A stretch of DNA of 64,000 nucleotides from Symbiobacterium thermophilum IAM 14863 (GTDB lineage Bacteria > Bacillota > Sulfobacillia > Symbiobacteriales > Symbiobacteriaceae): assembly GCF_000009905.1 (NCBI RefSeq), contig NC_006177.1, forward strand, positions 2,418,001 through 2,482,000. The letters are read 5' to 3'. The position numbers and the translations under genes were made by a program. Under the pieces are notes generated by a model, which saw nothing but the letters and a program-made list of their open reading frames with translations, had not been told where the DNA came from and ran no database searches. This document shows positions 43,244 to 52,114 of the stretch, one piece after another. Every line of letters starts with the position of its first letter. Position 1 is the first letter of the stretch.

Positions 43244-44758
43244 GTGAAAGGATTGAAGATCGAGATGGCTCATGTTGAGCGTATCAGATGGCTCCTTCAT
43301 GTGGAAGGGAAATCGCAGCGACAGGTGGCGAAGGCGCTCGGAATCTCTCGGAAAACAGTCGCTAAATACGCACAGCTGACTAAAGTGCCGCGCTACCAGC
43401 GGCAGAAGCCGGCTCAGCCCGTGGTGCTGACCCCGGAGTTTCAAGCAGAGATCGAGCGGCGACTCGCGGAAAACGAGATTTTGCCCCGCAAACAACGGTG
43501 GACCGGAAGGACTATCTACGAGGACCTGGTTGCCCTGGGCTACCAGGGCAGCGAACCTACCGTCCGGCGTTACATCGCCAAGATCCGGAAGCTGAAGCGA
43601 GTGCAGCCGGCCTTCATCCCCCTCGCCCACGACCCCGGTGAGAGCATCGAGGTGGATTGGGGTGAGGCGGTAGTGGTCCTCGACGGTGCAGAAGTCACAG
43701 TCCAGATCCTGTGTGTCCGCTTACGTTGGAGCGGCATGCCGGTTGTGATTGCGTATCCGACTCAGCGGCAGGAAGCCATGTTCGACGGCCTCCGGCGGGC
43801 GCTGGAGCGCTTGAGCGGAGTTCCCCGCCGTATGACCCTGGACAACCTGAAGCAGGCGGTGAAACGAATCCTGGAAGGCCGCAACCGGGAAGAGCAGGAT
43901 GCCTTCCTGAGCTTCCGCACCCACTACCTCATCGACAGCAACTTCTGCAATCCGGCTTCCGGTAACGAGAAAGGCTCGGTAGAGAATCTGGTCGGTCTCG
44001 CCCAGCGTTACATCGTCGGGCCACACCGGGAAGCCAGAACCTGGGACGAACTCAACGCCATTCTGTGGCAGCGGTGCCTGGAGTATGCCAGGCGTATCCC
44101 CCAGGGCTCGACGCAGTCCATCCTGGAGCGCTGGGAGGAGGAGAAGAAGTACCTGCGCCCTCTCCCTGCCCGGCCATTCGATTGCTGCAAGGTGGCGCTA
44201 GTTTCCAGCAACAAGGTGTCCTGCGTGACGTTCGAGACCTGCCGCTACTCCGTACCGGTTCAGTATGCGAACCGGCCACTGCAAGTGCGGGCCTACTGGG
44301 ACCGGATCGACATTTACGCCGGGCAGGAGAAGATTGCCAGTCATCTCCGTTGCTACGAGCGCAACCGGGAGATCCTCGATCTGGACCACTACCTGGAACT
44401 CCTTCACGTAAAGCCAGGGGCGCTAGAGCAGGCGAAGCCCTACCGGATGGCGCAGCTTCCGCCCGTTTACCACCAGTTCCGGGCCGAGATGCAGGCGCAG
44501 GGCCGCAGTGACCGGGAGTTCATCGAGATCCTTATGCTGCACCGCGCCTATTCGGTTTCAGAGGTAAGTACCGCTCTGGAGCTGGCCCTGGCCCAGCGAA
44601 CGGCTTGCTACACGGCTGTCAAGCAACTCCTTGCTGTTCAGCCGGATCTTGGAGCCGAGGCATCGACCTCCACCGCCGGGGAACTGGCCGGCATTCGGGT
44701 CCAGCAACCCTCACTGGCCGAGTACAACCGGCTCCTGAAAGGGGGTGTGGTGCATTGA
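43244..44758 (+). CDS. istA: IS21 transposase IstA
   Basis: 504 residues from GTG at 43244 (ATG at 43265 is possible). N-terminal helix-turn-helix SQRQVAKALGISRKTVAKY, then the DDE core: first Asp in ESIEVDWGEAVVVL, second in MTLDNLKQAV and Glu in NEKGSVENLVG. A C-terminal beta part and helical tail follow. The stop overlaps the istB start. Frame intact. Confidence 0.9.
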   Translation: MKGLKIEMAHVERIRWLLHVEGKSQRQVAKALGISRKTVAKYAQLTKVPRYQRQKPAQPVVLTPEFQAEIERRLAENEILPRKQRWTGRTIYEDLVALGYQGSEPTVRRYIAKIRKLKRVQPAFIPLAHDPGESIEVDWGEAVVVLDGAEVTVQILCVRLRWSGMPVVIAYPTQRQEAMFDGLRRALERLSGVPRRMTLDNLKQAVKRILEGRNREEQDAFLSFRTHYLIDSNFCNPASGNEKGSVENLVGLAQRYIVGPHREARTWDELNAILWQRCLEYARRIPQGSTQSILERWEEEKKYLRPLPARPFDCCKVALVSSNKVSCVTFETCRYSVPVQYANRPLQVRAYWDRIDIYAGQEKIASHLRCYERNREILDLDHYLELLHVKPGALEQAKPYRMAQLPPVYHQFRAEMQAQGRSDREFIEILMLHRAYSVSEVSTALELALAQRTACYTAVKQLLAVQPDLGAEASTSTAGELAGIRVQQPSLAEYNRLLKGGVVH

Positions 44759-45528
44759 GCCAGGAACTCCTGCTGGACTACTACCTGAAGCGCCTGAAAC
44801 TCCCCACAGTCCGGCGGCTGTACAAGGAGCTGGCGCGGGATGCAGCAGAGCACAACAAGACATTTGAGGAGTACCTACAAGCGCTCATGGAACAGGAGGT
44901 GATCCATCGGGAAGACAACCAACTCCAGCGCCGTCTCAAGGCCGCCGGCTTCCCTGTTCCCAAAACACTGGAGTCCTTCGACTTCACGGTCATGCCGTCC
45001 GTGAACAAGGCCAAGATCCTGGCGCTGAGCAAGAGTGAATACATCCGGGATCGGGAAAACATCCTCCTTGTTGGAAACAGCGGGACAGGTAAGACTCACC
45101 TAGCTACAGCACTCGGCATCGCAGCGTGCCGACAGGGCTACCGCGTTCGCTTCTGGCGCGTGGGCCAGTTCGTTGCCGAACTGCAGGAGGCGCAGAACGA
45201 GCACCGCCTCAGCCGCCTCGAAAAGCAGTGGCTACGGTTCGACCTCGTCGTGCTGGACGAGCTTGGCTATGTGTCCCTCAGCCGCCCGGCCAGTGAACTG
45301 CTCTTCCACTTTGTCGCCGCACGGTACGAGCGGGGCAGCCTGATCATCACAACGAACCTGGAATTCTCGGAATGGCCGCAGGTGTTCGGGGACCAGAAGA
45401 TGACAGCAGCGTTGGCAGACCGTGTGACTCACAAGGCCCACATCATCGAGATGAATGGGGAGTCGTACCGGTTCCGTGAGACCCTTCGACGGCAGGAAGC
45501 TTTGAAGCACCACCCGGAAACACCGTAA
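44755..45528 (+). CDS. istB: IS21 ATP-binding protein IstB
   Basis: 257 residues from TTG at 44755, whose bases overlap the istA stop; AAAGGGGGTG lies 9 nt upstream. Walker A is GNSGTGKTHLATALG, Walker B LVVLDELGYVSLS, sensor SLIITTNLEFSEWPQVFGD and the arginine motif ALADRVTHKAHII. It chooses targets for IstA. Frame intact, so the element is probably active. Confidence 0.9.
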   Translation: MSQELLLDYYLKRLKLPTVRRLYKELARDAAEHNKTFEEYLQALMEQEVIHREDNQLQRRLKAAGFPVPKTLESFDFTVMPSVNKAKILALSKSEYIRDRENILLVGNSGTGKTHLATALGIAACRQGYRVRFWRVGQFVAELQEAQNEHRLSRLEKQWLRFDLVVLDELGYVSLSRPASELLFHFVAARYERGSLIITTNLEFSEWPQVFGDQKMTAALADRVTHKAHIIEMNGESYRFRETLRRQEALKHHPETP

Positions 45529-45650
45529 GCCCCGCAGGTATAAACTGGCAACCCGCCAACTGGAAACCGCAATGGAAGCAAAAACAGCCCTGTAGGGCTG
45601 TCAGGTGGCTCACTTTTGGATGATCAAAGTGGCTCCCAATCTCTTGATCA

Positions 45651-45844
45651 AACACATGCGGCTAATGCCATCATGTTCATGATGTGGATCATATGAAAAC
45701 AGTAGCCTCTACGCGGAATTAACCCGAAGAACTGAGTCCAACGTCTAGCCAATCCGTTCCGCGGGAGTTGGAACAGGGCGGAGATTCGCCTTCTGGGTCT
45801 TGCACCCGTACCCTGGAGAAACCACACCTTAAACGCCAGGTCAT
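45651..45844 (-). pseudogene. CDP-alcohol phosphatidyltransferase, C-terminal part (split by IS copy 3)
   Basis: On the minus strand the frame DDLAFKVWFLQGTGARPRRR...MNMMALAACV continues directly from the fragment at 47589-47872 once IS copy 3 with one CTAG is removed. It is cut at the other side by IS21. The C-terminal membrane segments expected for the family are therefore partly lost. Confidence 0.65.
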
Positions 45845-47588
45845 CTAGCTCAAGTTTCGCGTGAATAACCCGGACTTCGTGCAATGGAAACCCATTGAAA
45901 AAGCATCAGTCTGAACCAAATGATACATGGTGGGATTTGCCCCTCTTAAACCACCATGTGGAGGTTCGACTGATGCAGTCTCATGGTACGACACCCAACA
46001 TCGCTGCGCAAGCCATCAAGTCCACCACCCGACATGGTTTTCTCGTCGCTCTTGGCTGGGTAGCTCAAAGGCTCAACCTGGTTGAGATCCTGAATCGGCA
46101 CCTGCGCATCAAGCAGAAGACCTACGCCCACACGCCGGTTGACAAGGTGGTCGAGGCGTTGGTTGCCATTCTCGGCAACTGTCGCTACATGAAGGATCTC
46201 AACTTCGATCCTGAGCCGCTGGTTGCCGATCCTGCCGTAGCTCAAGCCTGGGGGCAGGAACGCTTTGCTCACTTTTCCACCGTCTGTGCGACCTTCAGCA
46301 AGCTGACGGAGGAGAACGTTCAGCAGCTTTCCGACGCACTCGCTGAGATCCAGGCCCCGCTGCTTCAGCAGGAGGTGGCTGCCGTAGCAGGTCCAGACCG
46401 CTCCGGAATGGTCATCGTCGACATTGACCTCACCGGCCAGAAGGTTCGGGGCGAGACCAGGCAGTACACCGGTACCGACTTCGGCTACATCCAGGGGAAG
46501 TTGGCCCGAGGCTATCAGATCGCAGCCGCCTTCCTCAGCGGGAAGCAGCAGCGCTTTGCCATCGACGGCCTTCTCAAGTCCGGCAAGGCCAACAGCCGTT
46601 CCGGCGCCTGCCTGCTCGAACTGATTCCCAGGATCGAAGCCCGGATTGGTCGTCCCCTGCGGCGAGTCGAATGGGTCGAGGCATGCCTGGCTCAGCAGAA
46701 GGCTCGGGTCAGGCAGCTGTATCAGCAACTGCAGACGGTATCAGGCAAGGGCAGCGCCCGCCGGAAGCAGAAGCTGCAGCGTGAGTTCCAGGAGGAGGTT
46801 CAGCACCTCCGTGAAGTGAACCAGCGACTCCGGCAGTACCGGCAGGAGAATCGGACGAACCTGGCTCCCCTCCGTATTCTGCTGCGAGCTGACAGCGCCT
46901 TTGGCACGCCGGAAGTGATCCAGCGCCTGCTGGAACTGGGGTATGAGTTCACCATCAAGTCCTACTCCGGGAGCAACGTCGCCTACAAGCACCTCTTCGA
47001 CGCTGTACCGGCAGAGAACTGGGTTGAAGTCGAGAAGAACCGGTTTGCCTCCGAAGCCGTTACCGTACCTGGCCCCACTTTGCTCGCACCATATCCGGTG
47101 CGCCTGGTCGCCATGCGCCGCTGGGACGCCGATGGCCGGGAGGTCCGCAGCGTCATCCTGACTACGCTCCAGCCTGAGGAGCTCACCACGACAGAGGTCG
47201 TCAAGCTCTACCATGGACGGCAGACCATCGAAGCCGGGTTCCAGGAGTGGAAGGGAACGTTCCACTTTGGTACTCCTCGGCTGCGGAAGTATGAGGCCAA
47301 CGCCGCCTTCACGCAGCTGGTCTTGTTCGCCTTCAACCTGGTGCGCTGGGCTTGGCGGTTTCTGAGCACGAACTCGCCCAAACTGGCCGAGGCGGGGAGT
47401 CGACTCTTGGTACGAGTAGCGGCCCGGTGCCGAGCAACCATTCGGTGCCTCGGCGACACGCTGCGGTTGGTGTTCAGCCGGGGTACTCCCCTGGCTGGAG
47501 CTGAGATTACCCTGAACCGGGCCACTCCCTACCCATACGCCCTTTTAACACCACGAATGTCGAGTTGTTCGCGTGAAACTTGAGCTAG
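45845..47588 (+). mobile_element. Insertion sequence copy 3 (plus strand)
   Basis: 1744 bp with CTAG at both ends (45845-45848, 47585-47588) and the common CTCAAGTTTC inverted repeat. It splits a CDP-alcohol phosphatidyltransferase gene. Confidence 0.85.
45973..47583 (+). CDS. Transposase of IS copy 3
   Basis: 536 residues from ATG at 45973 (GGAGG upstream). DDE and YREK motifs are intact. The N-terminal variant (TTPNIAAQAIK, LVEILNRHLRIKQKTYAHTP) is shared with copy 4, and this copy has private differences near residue 320 (NVAYKHLFDAVPAENW). Frame intact. Confidence 0.85.
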   Translation: MQSHGTTPNIAAQAIKSTTRHGFLVALGWVAQRLNLVEILNRHLRIKQKTYAHTPVDKVVEALVAILGNCRYMKDLNFDPEPLVADPAVAQAWGQERFAHFSTVCATFSKLTEENVQQLSDALAEIQAPLLQQEVAAVAGPDRSGMVIVDIDLTGQKVRGETRQYTGTDFGYIQGKLARGYQIAAAFLSGKQQRFAIDGLLKSGKANSRSGACLLELIPRIEARIGRPLRRVEWVEACLAQQKARVRQLYQQLQTVSGKGSARRKQKLQREFQEEVQHLREVNQRLRQYRQENRTNLAPLRILLRADSAFGTPEVIQRLLELGYEFTIKSYSGSNVAYKHLFDAVPAENWVEVEKNRFASEAVTVPGPTLLAPYPVRLVAMRRWDADGREVRSVILTTLQPEELTTTEVVKLYHGRQTIEAGFQEWKGTFHFGTPRLRKYEANAAFTQLVLFAFNLVRWAWRFLSTNSPKLAEAGSRLLVRVAARCRATIRCLGDTLRLVFSRGTPLAGAEITLNRATPYPYALLTPRMSSCSRET

Positions 47589-47872
47589 GAGATCGCTCAC
47601 GAGATATGCAACCACGAAGAGGAAGCCAACGTAAGGGACCCAGGGTTGCTTAACGGCGTTATAGACCCCTAAGCTAAACCCGCCGATCATGAATGCGTCA
47701 GCAATATAGTGCCCCACCACGTCCAAGTATACGCCTTCTCGACTCGATGCACCTTTTAGCCTTGCGAGCTCACCATCCACGCAGTCGAGCACGTACCATA
47801 GTTGAAAAGTCAGGGCTCCTATGAGAAACCCCCGTGTAGTGCCCGTCGCGTATAGTCCTCCACCTGTCAGTT
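47589..47872 (-). pseudogene. CDP-alcohol phosphatidyltransferase, catalytic part (split)
   Basis: The minus strand carries the complete family signature: LDCVDGELARLKGASSREG followed by VYLDVVGHYIAD, that is D-x2-DG-x2-AR-x8-G-x3-D-x3-D. It is preceded by a hydrophobic segment (FLIGALTFQLWYV) and followed by two more (AFMIGGFSLGVY; VGFLFVVAYLVSD). These enzymes are membrane proteins that transfer a phosphoalcohol to make phospholipids or sugar-alcohol phosphates. The N-terminus is cut by the IS256 element at about 47873 and the C-terminus by IS copy 3. Confidence 0.8.
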
Positions 47873-49267
47873 AGAGTCCAAAGTAGTGGTGTAAATTCCC
47901 CGGACCTTCCGGTGGGAGGGGCTGCTTGACATAAGTGGCCACCTTTGGGTTCCATGCGAAGTAGGAGCAATACATCGCAAAGGGGGAACCCGCAGGTGAC
48001 CAACTTTAGGATCGCATTGGAGGAGCTTCTGCGCAAGTCCGGTGTGGACGACGTGGATTTCCTCCGGGAAGGAGTTCGGGTGCTGGCTCAGGGTCTCATG
48101 GAACTGGAAGTATCGCAGCAGATTGGCGCTGAGCGGTACGAACGGTCGTCTGAGCGCAGCAACTACCGCAACGGCTATCGGGAACGTCAGTGGGATACGC
48201 GGGTCGGGACGATCGATCTGCAGATCCCCAAACTCCGGAAGGGGTCCTACATGCCAAGCTGGCTCGAACCTCGCCGACGGGCCGAGAAGGCCTTGGTGGC
48301 TGTGGTTCAGGAGGCTTACATTCAGGGGGTCAGCACCCGGAAGGTAGATGAGTTGGTGCAGGCCCTGGGGATGACCGGCGTGAGCAAGAGCCAGGTCTCC
48401 CGGCTTTGCGCCGAGTTGGACGAGGTGGTTGAGGCCTTTCGCAACCGACCGTTGGAAGGGCGCTACCCTTACGTTTGGCTGGATGCCAAGTACGAGAAGG
48501 TTCGGGAGAACGGCAGGGTCTCCAGCATGGCCCTGGTGATCGCCATGGGTGTACGAGAGGATGGCGAACGGGAGATTCTGGGGCTAGACGTGGGTCCCAG
48601 CGAAGATGGGGCCTTCTGGACCGCGTTTTTGCGGCAGCTGGTCGCTCGGGGCCTCAAGGGCGTGCTTCTGGTGATCAGTGATAACCACGTCGGTCTGCGT
48701 GAAGCGATCCGAACCGTGTTCAGTGGCGCCAGCTGGCAGCGCTGCCGGGTTCACTTCATGCGGAATCTGCTCGGCTATGTGCCCAAGAACCTGCAGTCCA
48801 TGGTGTCGGCTGCTGTGAGGACCATCTTCGCACAGCCGGACCAGCAGGCAGCGAAGTCTCAGCTAGCCGTTGTGGTCGAGAACCTGCGGAAACAGTTCCC
48901 CCGGGCGGCCCAACTGCTGGAAGATGCCGAGGAGGACATTCTGGCTTACATGGCCTTCCCGACTGAGCACTGGCGGCGACTGCACTCCACGAACCCCCTG
49001 GAACGGCTCAACAGAGAGATCGGCCGGCGGACGGAGATCGTGGGCATCTTCCCCAACAGAGAAGCTCTGATCCGCCTGGCCGGAGCCGTCATGATCGAGC
49101 AGCAGGAAGAGTGGATGACCGCCCCACGAAGATACTTCAGCCAGGCGTCCATGGCGAAACTGTACGCCCATGACCCGAGCCTCGGCCGTCCTGAACTTTT
49201 GCCGCTGAGTGCCGACTAGAGCAACTACAATGCTGGAACCCGATTTACACCACTTGACGGGACTTGA
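47873..49267 (+). mobile_element. IS256-family insertion sequence, complete
   Basis: About 1.4 kb. Ends share AGTGGTGTAAAT in inverted orientation (near 47885 and 49250); the exact outer limits are uncertain by several bases. It holds one intact transposase. A C-terminal fragment of a sister copy lies at 13316-13831. Confidence 0.75.
47996..49219 (+). CDS. IS256-family transposase
   Basis: 407 residues from GTG at 47996 (AAAGGGGGA upstream); a start at 47945 is less likely. Mutator-type motifs are visible: RSNYRNGYRERQWDTRVGTI, first Asp in YPYVWLDAKYEKVR, second in VLLVISDNHVGLREAI, the WQRCRVHFMRNLLGYV block and Glu in HSTNPLERLNREIGRRTE. Frame intact. Confidence 0.9.
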   Translation: MTNFRIALEELLRKSGVDDVDFLREGVRVLAQGLMELEVSQQIGAERYERSSERSNYRNGYRERQWDTRVGTIDLQIPKLRKGSYMPSWLEPRRRAEKALVAVVQEAYIQGVSTRKVDELVQALGMTGVSKSQVSRLCAELDEVVEAFRNRPLEGRYPYVWLDAKYEKVRENGRVSSMALVIAMGVREDGEREILGLDVGPSEDGAFWTAFLRQLVARGLKGVLLVISDNHVGLREAIRTVFSGASWQRCRVHFMRNLLGYVPKNLQSMVSAAVRTIFAQPDQQAAKSQLAVVVENLRKQFPRAAQLLEDAEEDILAYMAFPTEHWRRLHSTNPLERLNREIGRRTEIVGIFPNREALIRLAGAVMIEQQEEWMTAPRRYFSQASMAKLYAHDPSLGRPELLPLSAD

Positions 49268-49611
49268 TCCACTGCCACTGCCAGGATCAACGGCCCTATT
49301 ACGGATCGATCGACCCAAAAGTTCTACGATTAGCTCTTCAACCAACCTCAACGGACTAAACCCAACCGACTAAACCGCGGCTTTGGCACTACACGTAGGG
49401 CAGGTCGAGGCGCCTTATCCCCGCGTGCGTTCCCGCTTATGTGCTTGGCCTCCTTCAACCCATGAGGTGCGTTGGCTCCGTCTTCCTCGGGCTTGTCGAC
49501 GTCTGTCCCGCCCAGTCGATCAGTCTTTCACTGCGTCCAACCGGGCATGTGCTGCCAAACGCTGTTGTCCGGCACCATCAGCAGCTCGGCTGTCGCATCA
49601 ATGACCGCCAC
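49268..49611. other. 344 bp without a recognisable gene
   Basis: Only short frames occur. On the minus strand AVIDATAELLMVPDNSVWQH near 49555-49620 looks protein-like but has no start or end that fits. Probably debris between the IS256 element and the DUF7669-like gene. Confidence 0.3.
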
Positions 49612-49977
49612 CTAATTCGTGACCGCACCACCTCCCTGCTGCCACACCACCCACTTCCGCCAGAGAGGCCAGTACTGCTCGTCCACCTCCGCCTGGTCCG
49701 GCCACAGCTGACGGCCAGTGCGGGTGGGATGTACTGGTTCCCCGATTCGGCAGAGCCTGTGCGTCCCGGGCCCCACGCGGAAGAGGTAGTTGTAGACGAC
49801 GCCAGCACCCTTGGGCGACGCCGCGTTGGCATGGCCGTTAATGTGCGTGACCACCCCGGAGCGCTCGTCGCCAAACAGGCGCTTGACCTCATCCTGCAGC
49901 TCCCGCGTGGTCATTACCTCGCGCCCCTTCTCGTGCAGACTGGCAGCCGCAAGCCAGACCTCGACATGGATCTTCAT
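49612..49977 (-). CDS. DUF7669-like small protein at the edge of the McrBC-like cluster
   Basis: 121 residues from ATG at 49977, with GGGAGGGACGAGG upstream. The pattern (HEKGREVMTTRELQDEVKRL, then VVTHINGHANAA and YNYLFRVGPGTHRLCRIGEP) is that of DUF7669-like domains: helix, helix, short hairpin, probably a winged-helix DNA-binding fold. It is divergent from the nuclease gene at 50231; the shared palindrome lies between them, so it may belong to the same regulon or even be the regulator. Confidence 0.6.
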   Translation of the reverse strand: MKIHVEVWLAAASLHEKGREVMTTRELQDEVKRLFGDERSGVVTHINGHANAASPKGAGVVYNYLFRVGPGTHRLCRIGEPVHPTRTGRQLWPDQAEVDEQYWPLWRKWVVWQQGGGAVTN

Positions 49978-50119
49978 CCTCGTCCCTCCCAGCGTGCGGA
50001 GATTGGGCTCAATTGGCGGCCGGCTCCCGGACGGCGTACGGCACCCTCGGACCGGTAGGCGAGTTCGCAGCAAACCATCCCAACCTGTGCGATGGTTCAC
50101 CAGTGTAAATTGTAACAAA

Positions 50120-50147
50120 GGGCAGTGACAGCATGTTGTCACTGCCC
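50120..50147. promoter_or_regulatory. Palindrome A of the McrBC-like cluster (candidate operator)
   Basis: GGGCAGTGACA (50120-50130) and TGTCACTGCCC (50137-50147) are perfect 11-bp inverted arms around GCATGT. The core AGTGACAGCAT-N2-TGTCACT is repeated at 56760-56779, before the helicase gene. It lies 84 bp before the nuclease start and 143 bp before the DUF7669-like start. Confidence 0.6.
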
Positions 50148-50230
50148 ACATTTACGTTTATCCCGTGAAGGATTTTCCACCCCACTCCTGAACACTTACC
50201 CTCGTAACACCCACGCAGGAGGTGACCCCC

Positions 50231-52114
50231 GTGCCCGGCTGGCAGTACCGGGAAGGCGCATTCGTCTACGAATCCCCCGGCGTCACCGTCACCATCGACC
50301 AGCACGCCGGACCCGCGGCCGCCGTGCCGGCCTACCGGCCAGACCTGGCGGACGCCCTGCCCGGCTGCTCCCCCTTCCTCCTCTGGGAGTGGGCCCAGTA
50401 CCGGTTCACGGTGGCGCCGCCCCTTCCGGGCATCGCCCTCCACGTGGGCGACCAGATCGTCCGGCCGGTCGCAGACGGCGTCTACCTCTTCCGCTACGAG
50501 AACGCCCTCGGCGCCTCCCGCATCCGCCTGGCCGGCGCGCCGGTGCCCGACCTCCCCGTGGAGGTCATCAGCCACAAGCTGGCCGGGGACGGTCTCGCCA
50601 GCTACCCGCGCCTCTACCGGACCATGGTCCAGCAGATCATCGGAGACCTCCTCACCCTTCCCTTCCACCTGACCGGCGCCACTGCCCACGCCACCCGCAT
50701 CCACGACGGGCCGCCGTCGCCGCTCTTCACCCTCCACTTCCTCCGCCACCACGGCCGCACCCTCGCGGCGGCGCTGGAGGCCGTTGGCCACAGCCCCCAC
50801 CGGGTCCTCACTCGGGAAGAACTGGTCCGTCCCGTCGCATTGGCCACCCGGCTGGACGGCGCCGTGCTCCGCTGGGGCCTCACCCACCCCGACACCTGGG
50901 CCGTCACAGCCGGGGACGGCGGCTGGTTCCGCCTCGGCGGCCAGGCAGTCCTGCCCGAGCGGCTGCTGCAGCAGCGGGCCGAGGAGACCTTCGACACCCA
51001 CGAGAACCGCTTCGTCCGCCACTTCCTCCTCTCCCTGCGGCAGGCGGTGGACGACGCCCTCACCCTGCTGGAAAGATATGGAGGTAGGCAGAGTCGCCTC
51101 CGGGCTGTCGGCACCGTTCAAACCGACCCTGTAGCTGCCCGCGAGGGCGTTCCCCAAGATGACAGCGCCGATCAGACCGTCCCCCGGGTTACCAGTGAGG
51201 GCGACCCCCAAGGTGACAGCGCTGGCCAGGCCGACCCCCGGGCTGCCGGTGCCCCTGAGGGCGATCGCCACGCCGACCTCGCCGTGCAGGGCGGTCCCCA
51301 CGCTGACCTCGCCGTGCAGGGCGGCCCCCACGCCAACCACACCGGTCCGATTGATCTCCGGGAAGAACTCACCACCCTGGCGCACCACGTTGACGAGGCC
51401 CTCGCCTGGCCCTGGTGGGACGAGGTGGGCGAGCTGGTCCACCTGCCCGAGCAGTCCACCGTGCTCCACGGCAAGGACGGCTACCGGGAGCTCTGGGCCC
51501 TCTACCCCGAGTTCCTGCTGGGCCGCTCCCCCTTCGGCTACGGTCTCGACCGGGCCATCGCCGCCCGGGACGTGGCCACCGTCTACGAGTACTGGTGCTT
51601 CTTCCGGCTCATCCGCGCCCTGGAGCCCGCGCTGGGCCCGGCGTGGCTGCGCCTGCGGGCAGACGAGACCGGCGGCCTCGACTGGCGCACGGCCGCCCGC
51701 TTCGGCGACGGGGGCTGGCGCCTGGTCTTCAACCGGCCCGCCCGGGGCGGCCGGGAGAGCTACAGCCTGGGGCTCCGGCCGGACTTCACCCTCATCGGCC
51801 CCGCCGGCGTCGCCCTGGTGCTGGACGCCAAGTTCCGGCTGGACGCCCCCCGCCCGGAGCTGGACGAGCCCGACCGGGCGGAGGCGTCGCCCCAGGCGGC
51901 GGACCTCTACAAGATGCACACCTACCGTGACGCCCTGGGGGTGCGGGCCGCGGTCGCCCTCTATCCGGGCGACCGGGCCGTGTTCTATGACCGGCGCACC
52001 CGCCGGCGGCGCACGGACCTGACGCTTCACGAGCTGATCTTCGGCGACTTCGAAGGGGTCGGGGCGCTCCCGCTCCGGCCCGAAGGAGGTACGGAGCCGT
52101 GCATGATTTCCTGA
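50231..52114 (+). CDS. McrC-like DUF2357 / PD-(D/E)XK nuclease
   Basis: 627 residues from GTG at 50231 (GGAGG 8 nt upstream). The middle and C-terminal parts follow the DUF2357 plan (HENRFVRHFLLSLRQAVDDA, YREL-W-LYPEFLLG, VYEYWCFFRLIRAL). The PD-(D/E)XK site is LRPDFTLIGPAGVALVLDAKFRLD at about residues 516-538, split here as RPDFTL and VLDAKFRL. It ends with YRDALGVRAAVALYPGDRA. It overlaps the McrB-like gene by 16 bp. A linker at about residues 310-375 carries tandem repeats. Such pairs are type IV-like restriction systems that act on modified or foreign DNA; the target here is unknown. Confidence 0.8.
   Translation: MPGWQYREGAFVYESPGVTVTIDQHAGPAAAVPAYRPDLADALPGCSPFLLWEWAQYRFTVAPPLPGIALHVGDQIVRPVADGVYLFRYENALGASRIRLAGAPVPDLPVEVISHKLAGDGLASYPRLYRTMVQQIIGDLLTLPFHLTGATAHATRIHDGPPSPLFTLHFLRHHGRTLAAALEAVGHSPHRVLTREELVRPVALATRLDGAVLRWGLTHPDTWAVTAGDGGWFRLGGQAVLPERLLQQRAEETFDTHENRFVRHFLLSLRQAVDDALTLLERYGGRQSRLRAVGTVQTDPVAAREGVPQDDSADQTVPRVTSEGDPQGDSAGQADPRAAGAPEGDRHADLAVQGGPHADLAVQGGPHANHTGPIDLREELTTLAHHVDEALAWPWWDEVGELVHLPEQSTVLHGKDGYRELWALYPEFLLGRSPFGYGLDRAIAARDVATVYEYWCFFRLIRALEPALGPAWLRLRADETGGLDWRTAARFGDGGWRLVFNRPARGGRESYSLGLRPDFTLIGPAGVALVLDAKFRLDAPRPELDEPDRAEASPQAADLYKMHTYRDALGVRAAVALYPGDRAVFYDRRTRRRRTDLTLHELIFGDFEGVGALPLRPEGGTEPCMIS
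51261..51340 (+). repeat. 30-bp tandem repeats in the nuclease linker
   Basis: Units 51261-51290 and 51291-51320 differ at a few positions and a partial third unit runs to 51340. Each reads ten codons (GDRHADLAVQ, GGPHADLAVQ, GGPHANHTG). Weaker repeats of GDPQGDSA type precede them. Confidence 0.8.

Larger units (their letters stand above)
43135..45650 (+). mobile_element. IS21-family insertion sequence
   Basis: About 2.5 kb. Left end TGATAACCTAAAAGGGAGCC and right end (complement TGATCAAGAGATTGGGAGCC) are imperfect inverted repeats, each with a second internal repeat GTGAGCCACCT, as in IS21 elements. It carries istA and istB and lies between the YeeE fragment and the CDP-alcohol phosphatidyltransferase fragment. 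No target duplication is obvious. Confidence 0.85.

Noticed and set aside
50120-50147. Palindrome A as a simple terminator
   Set aside because: It has no T-run on either strand, lies between divergent promoters, and its core recurs upstream of another gene; an operator fits better.
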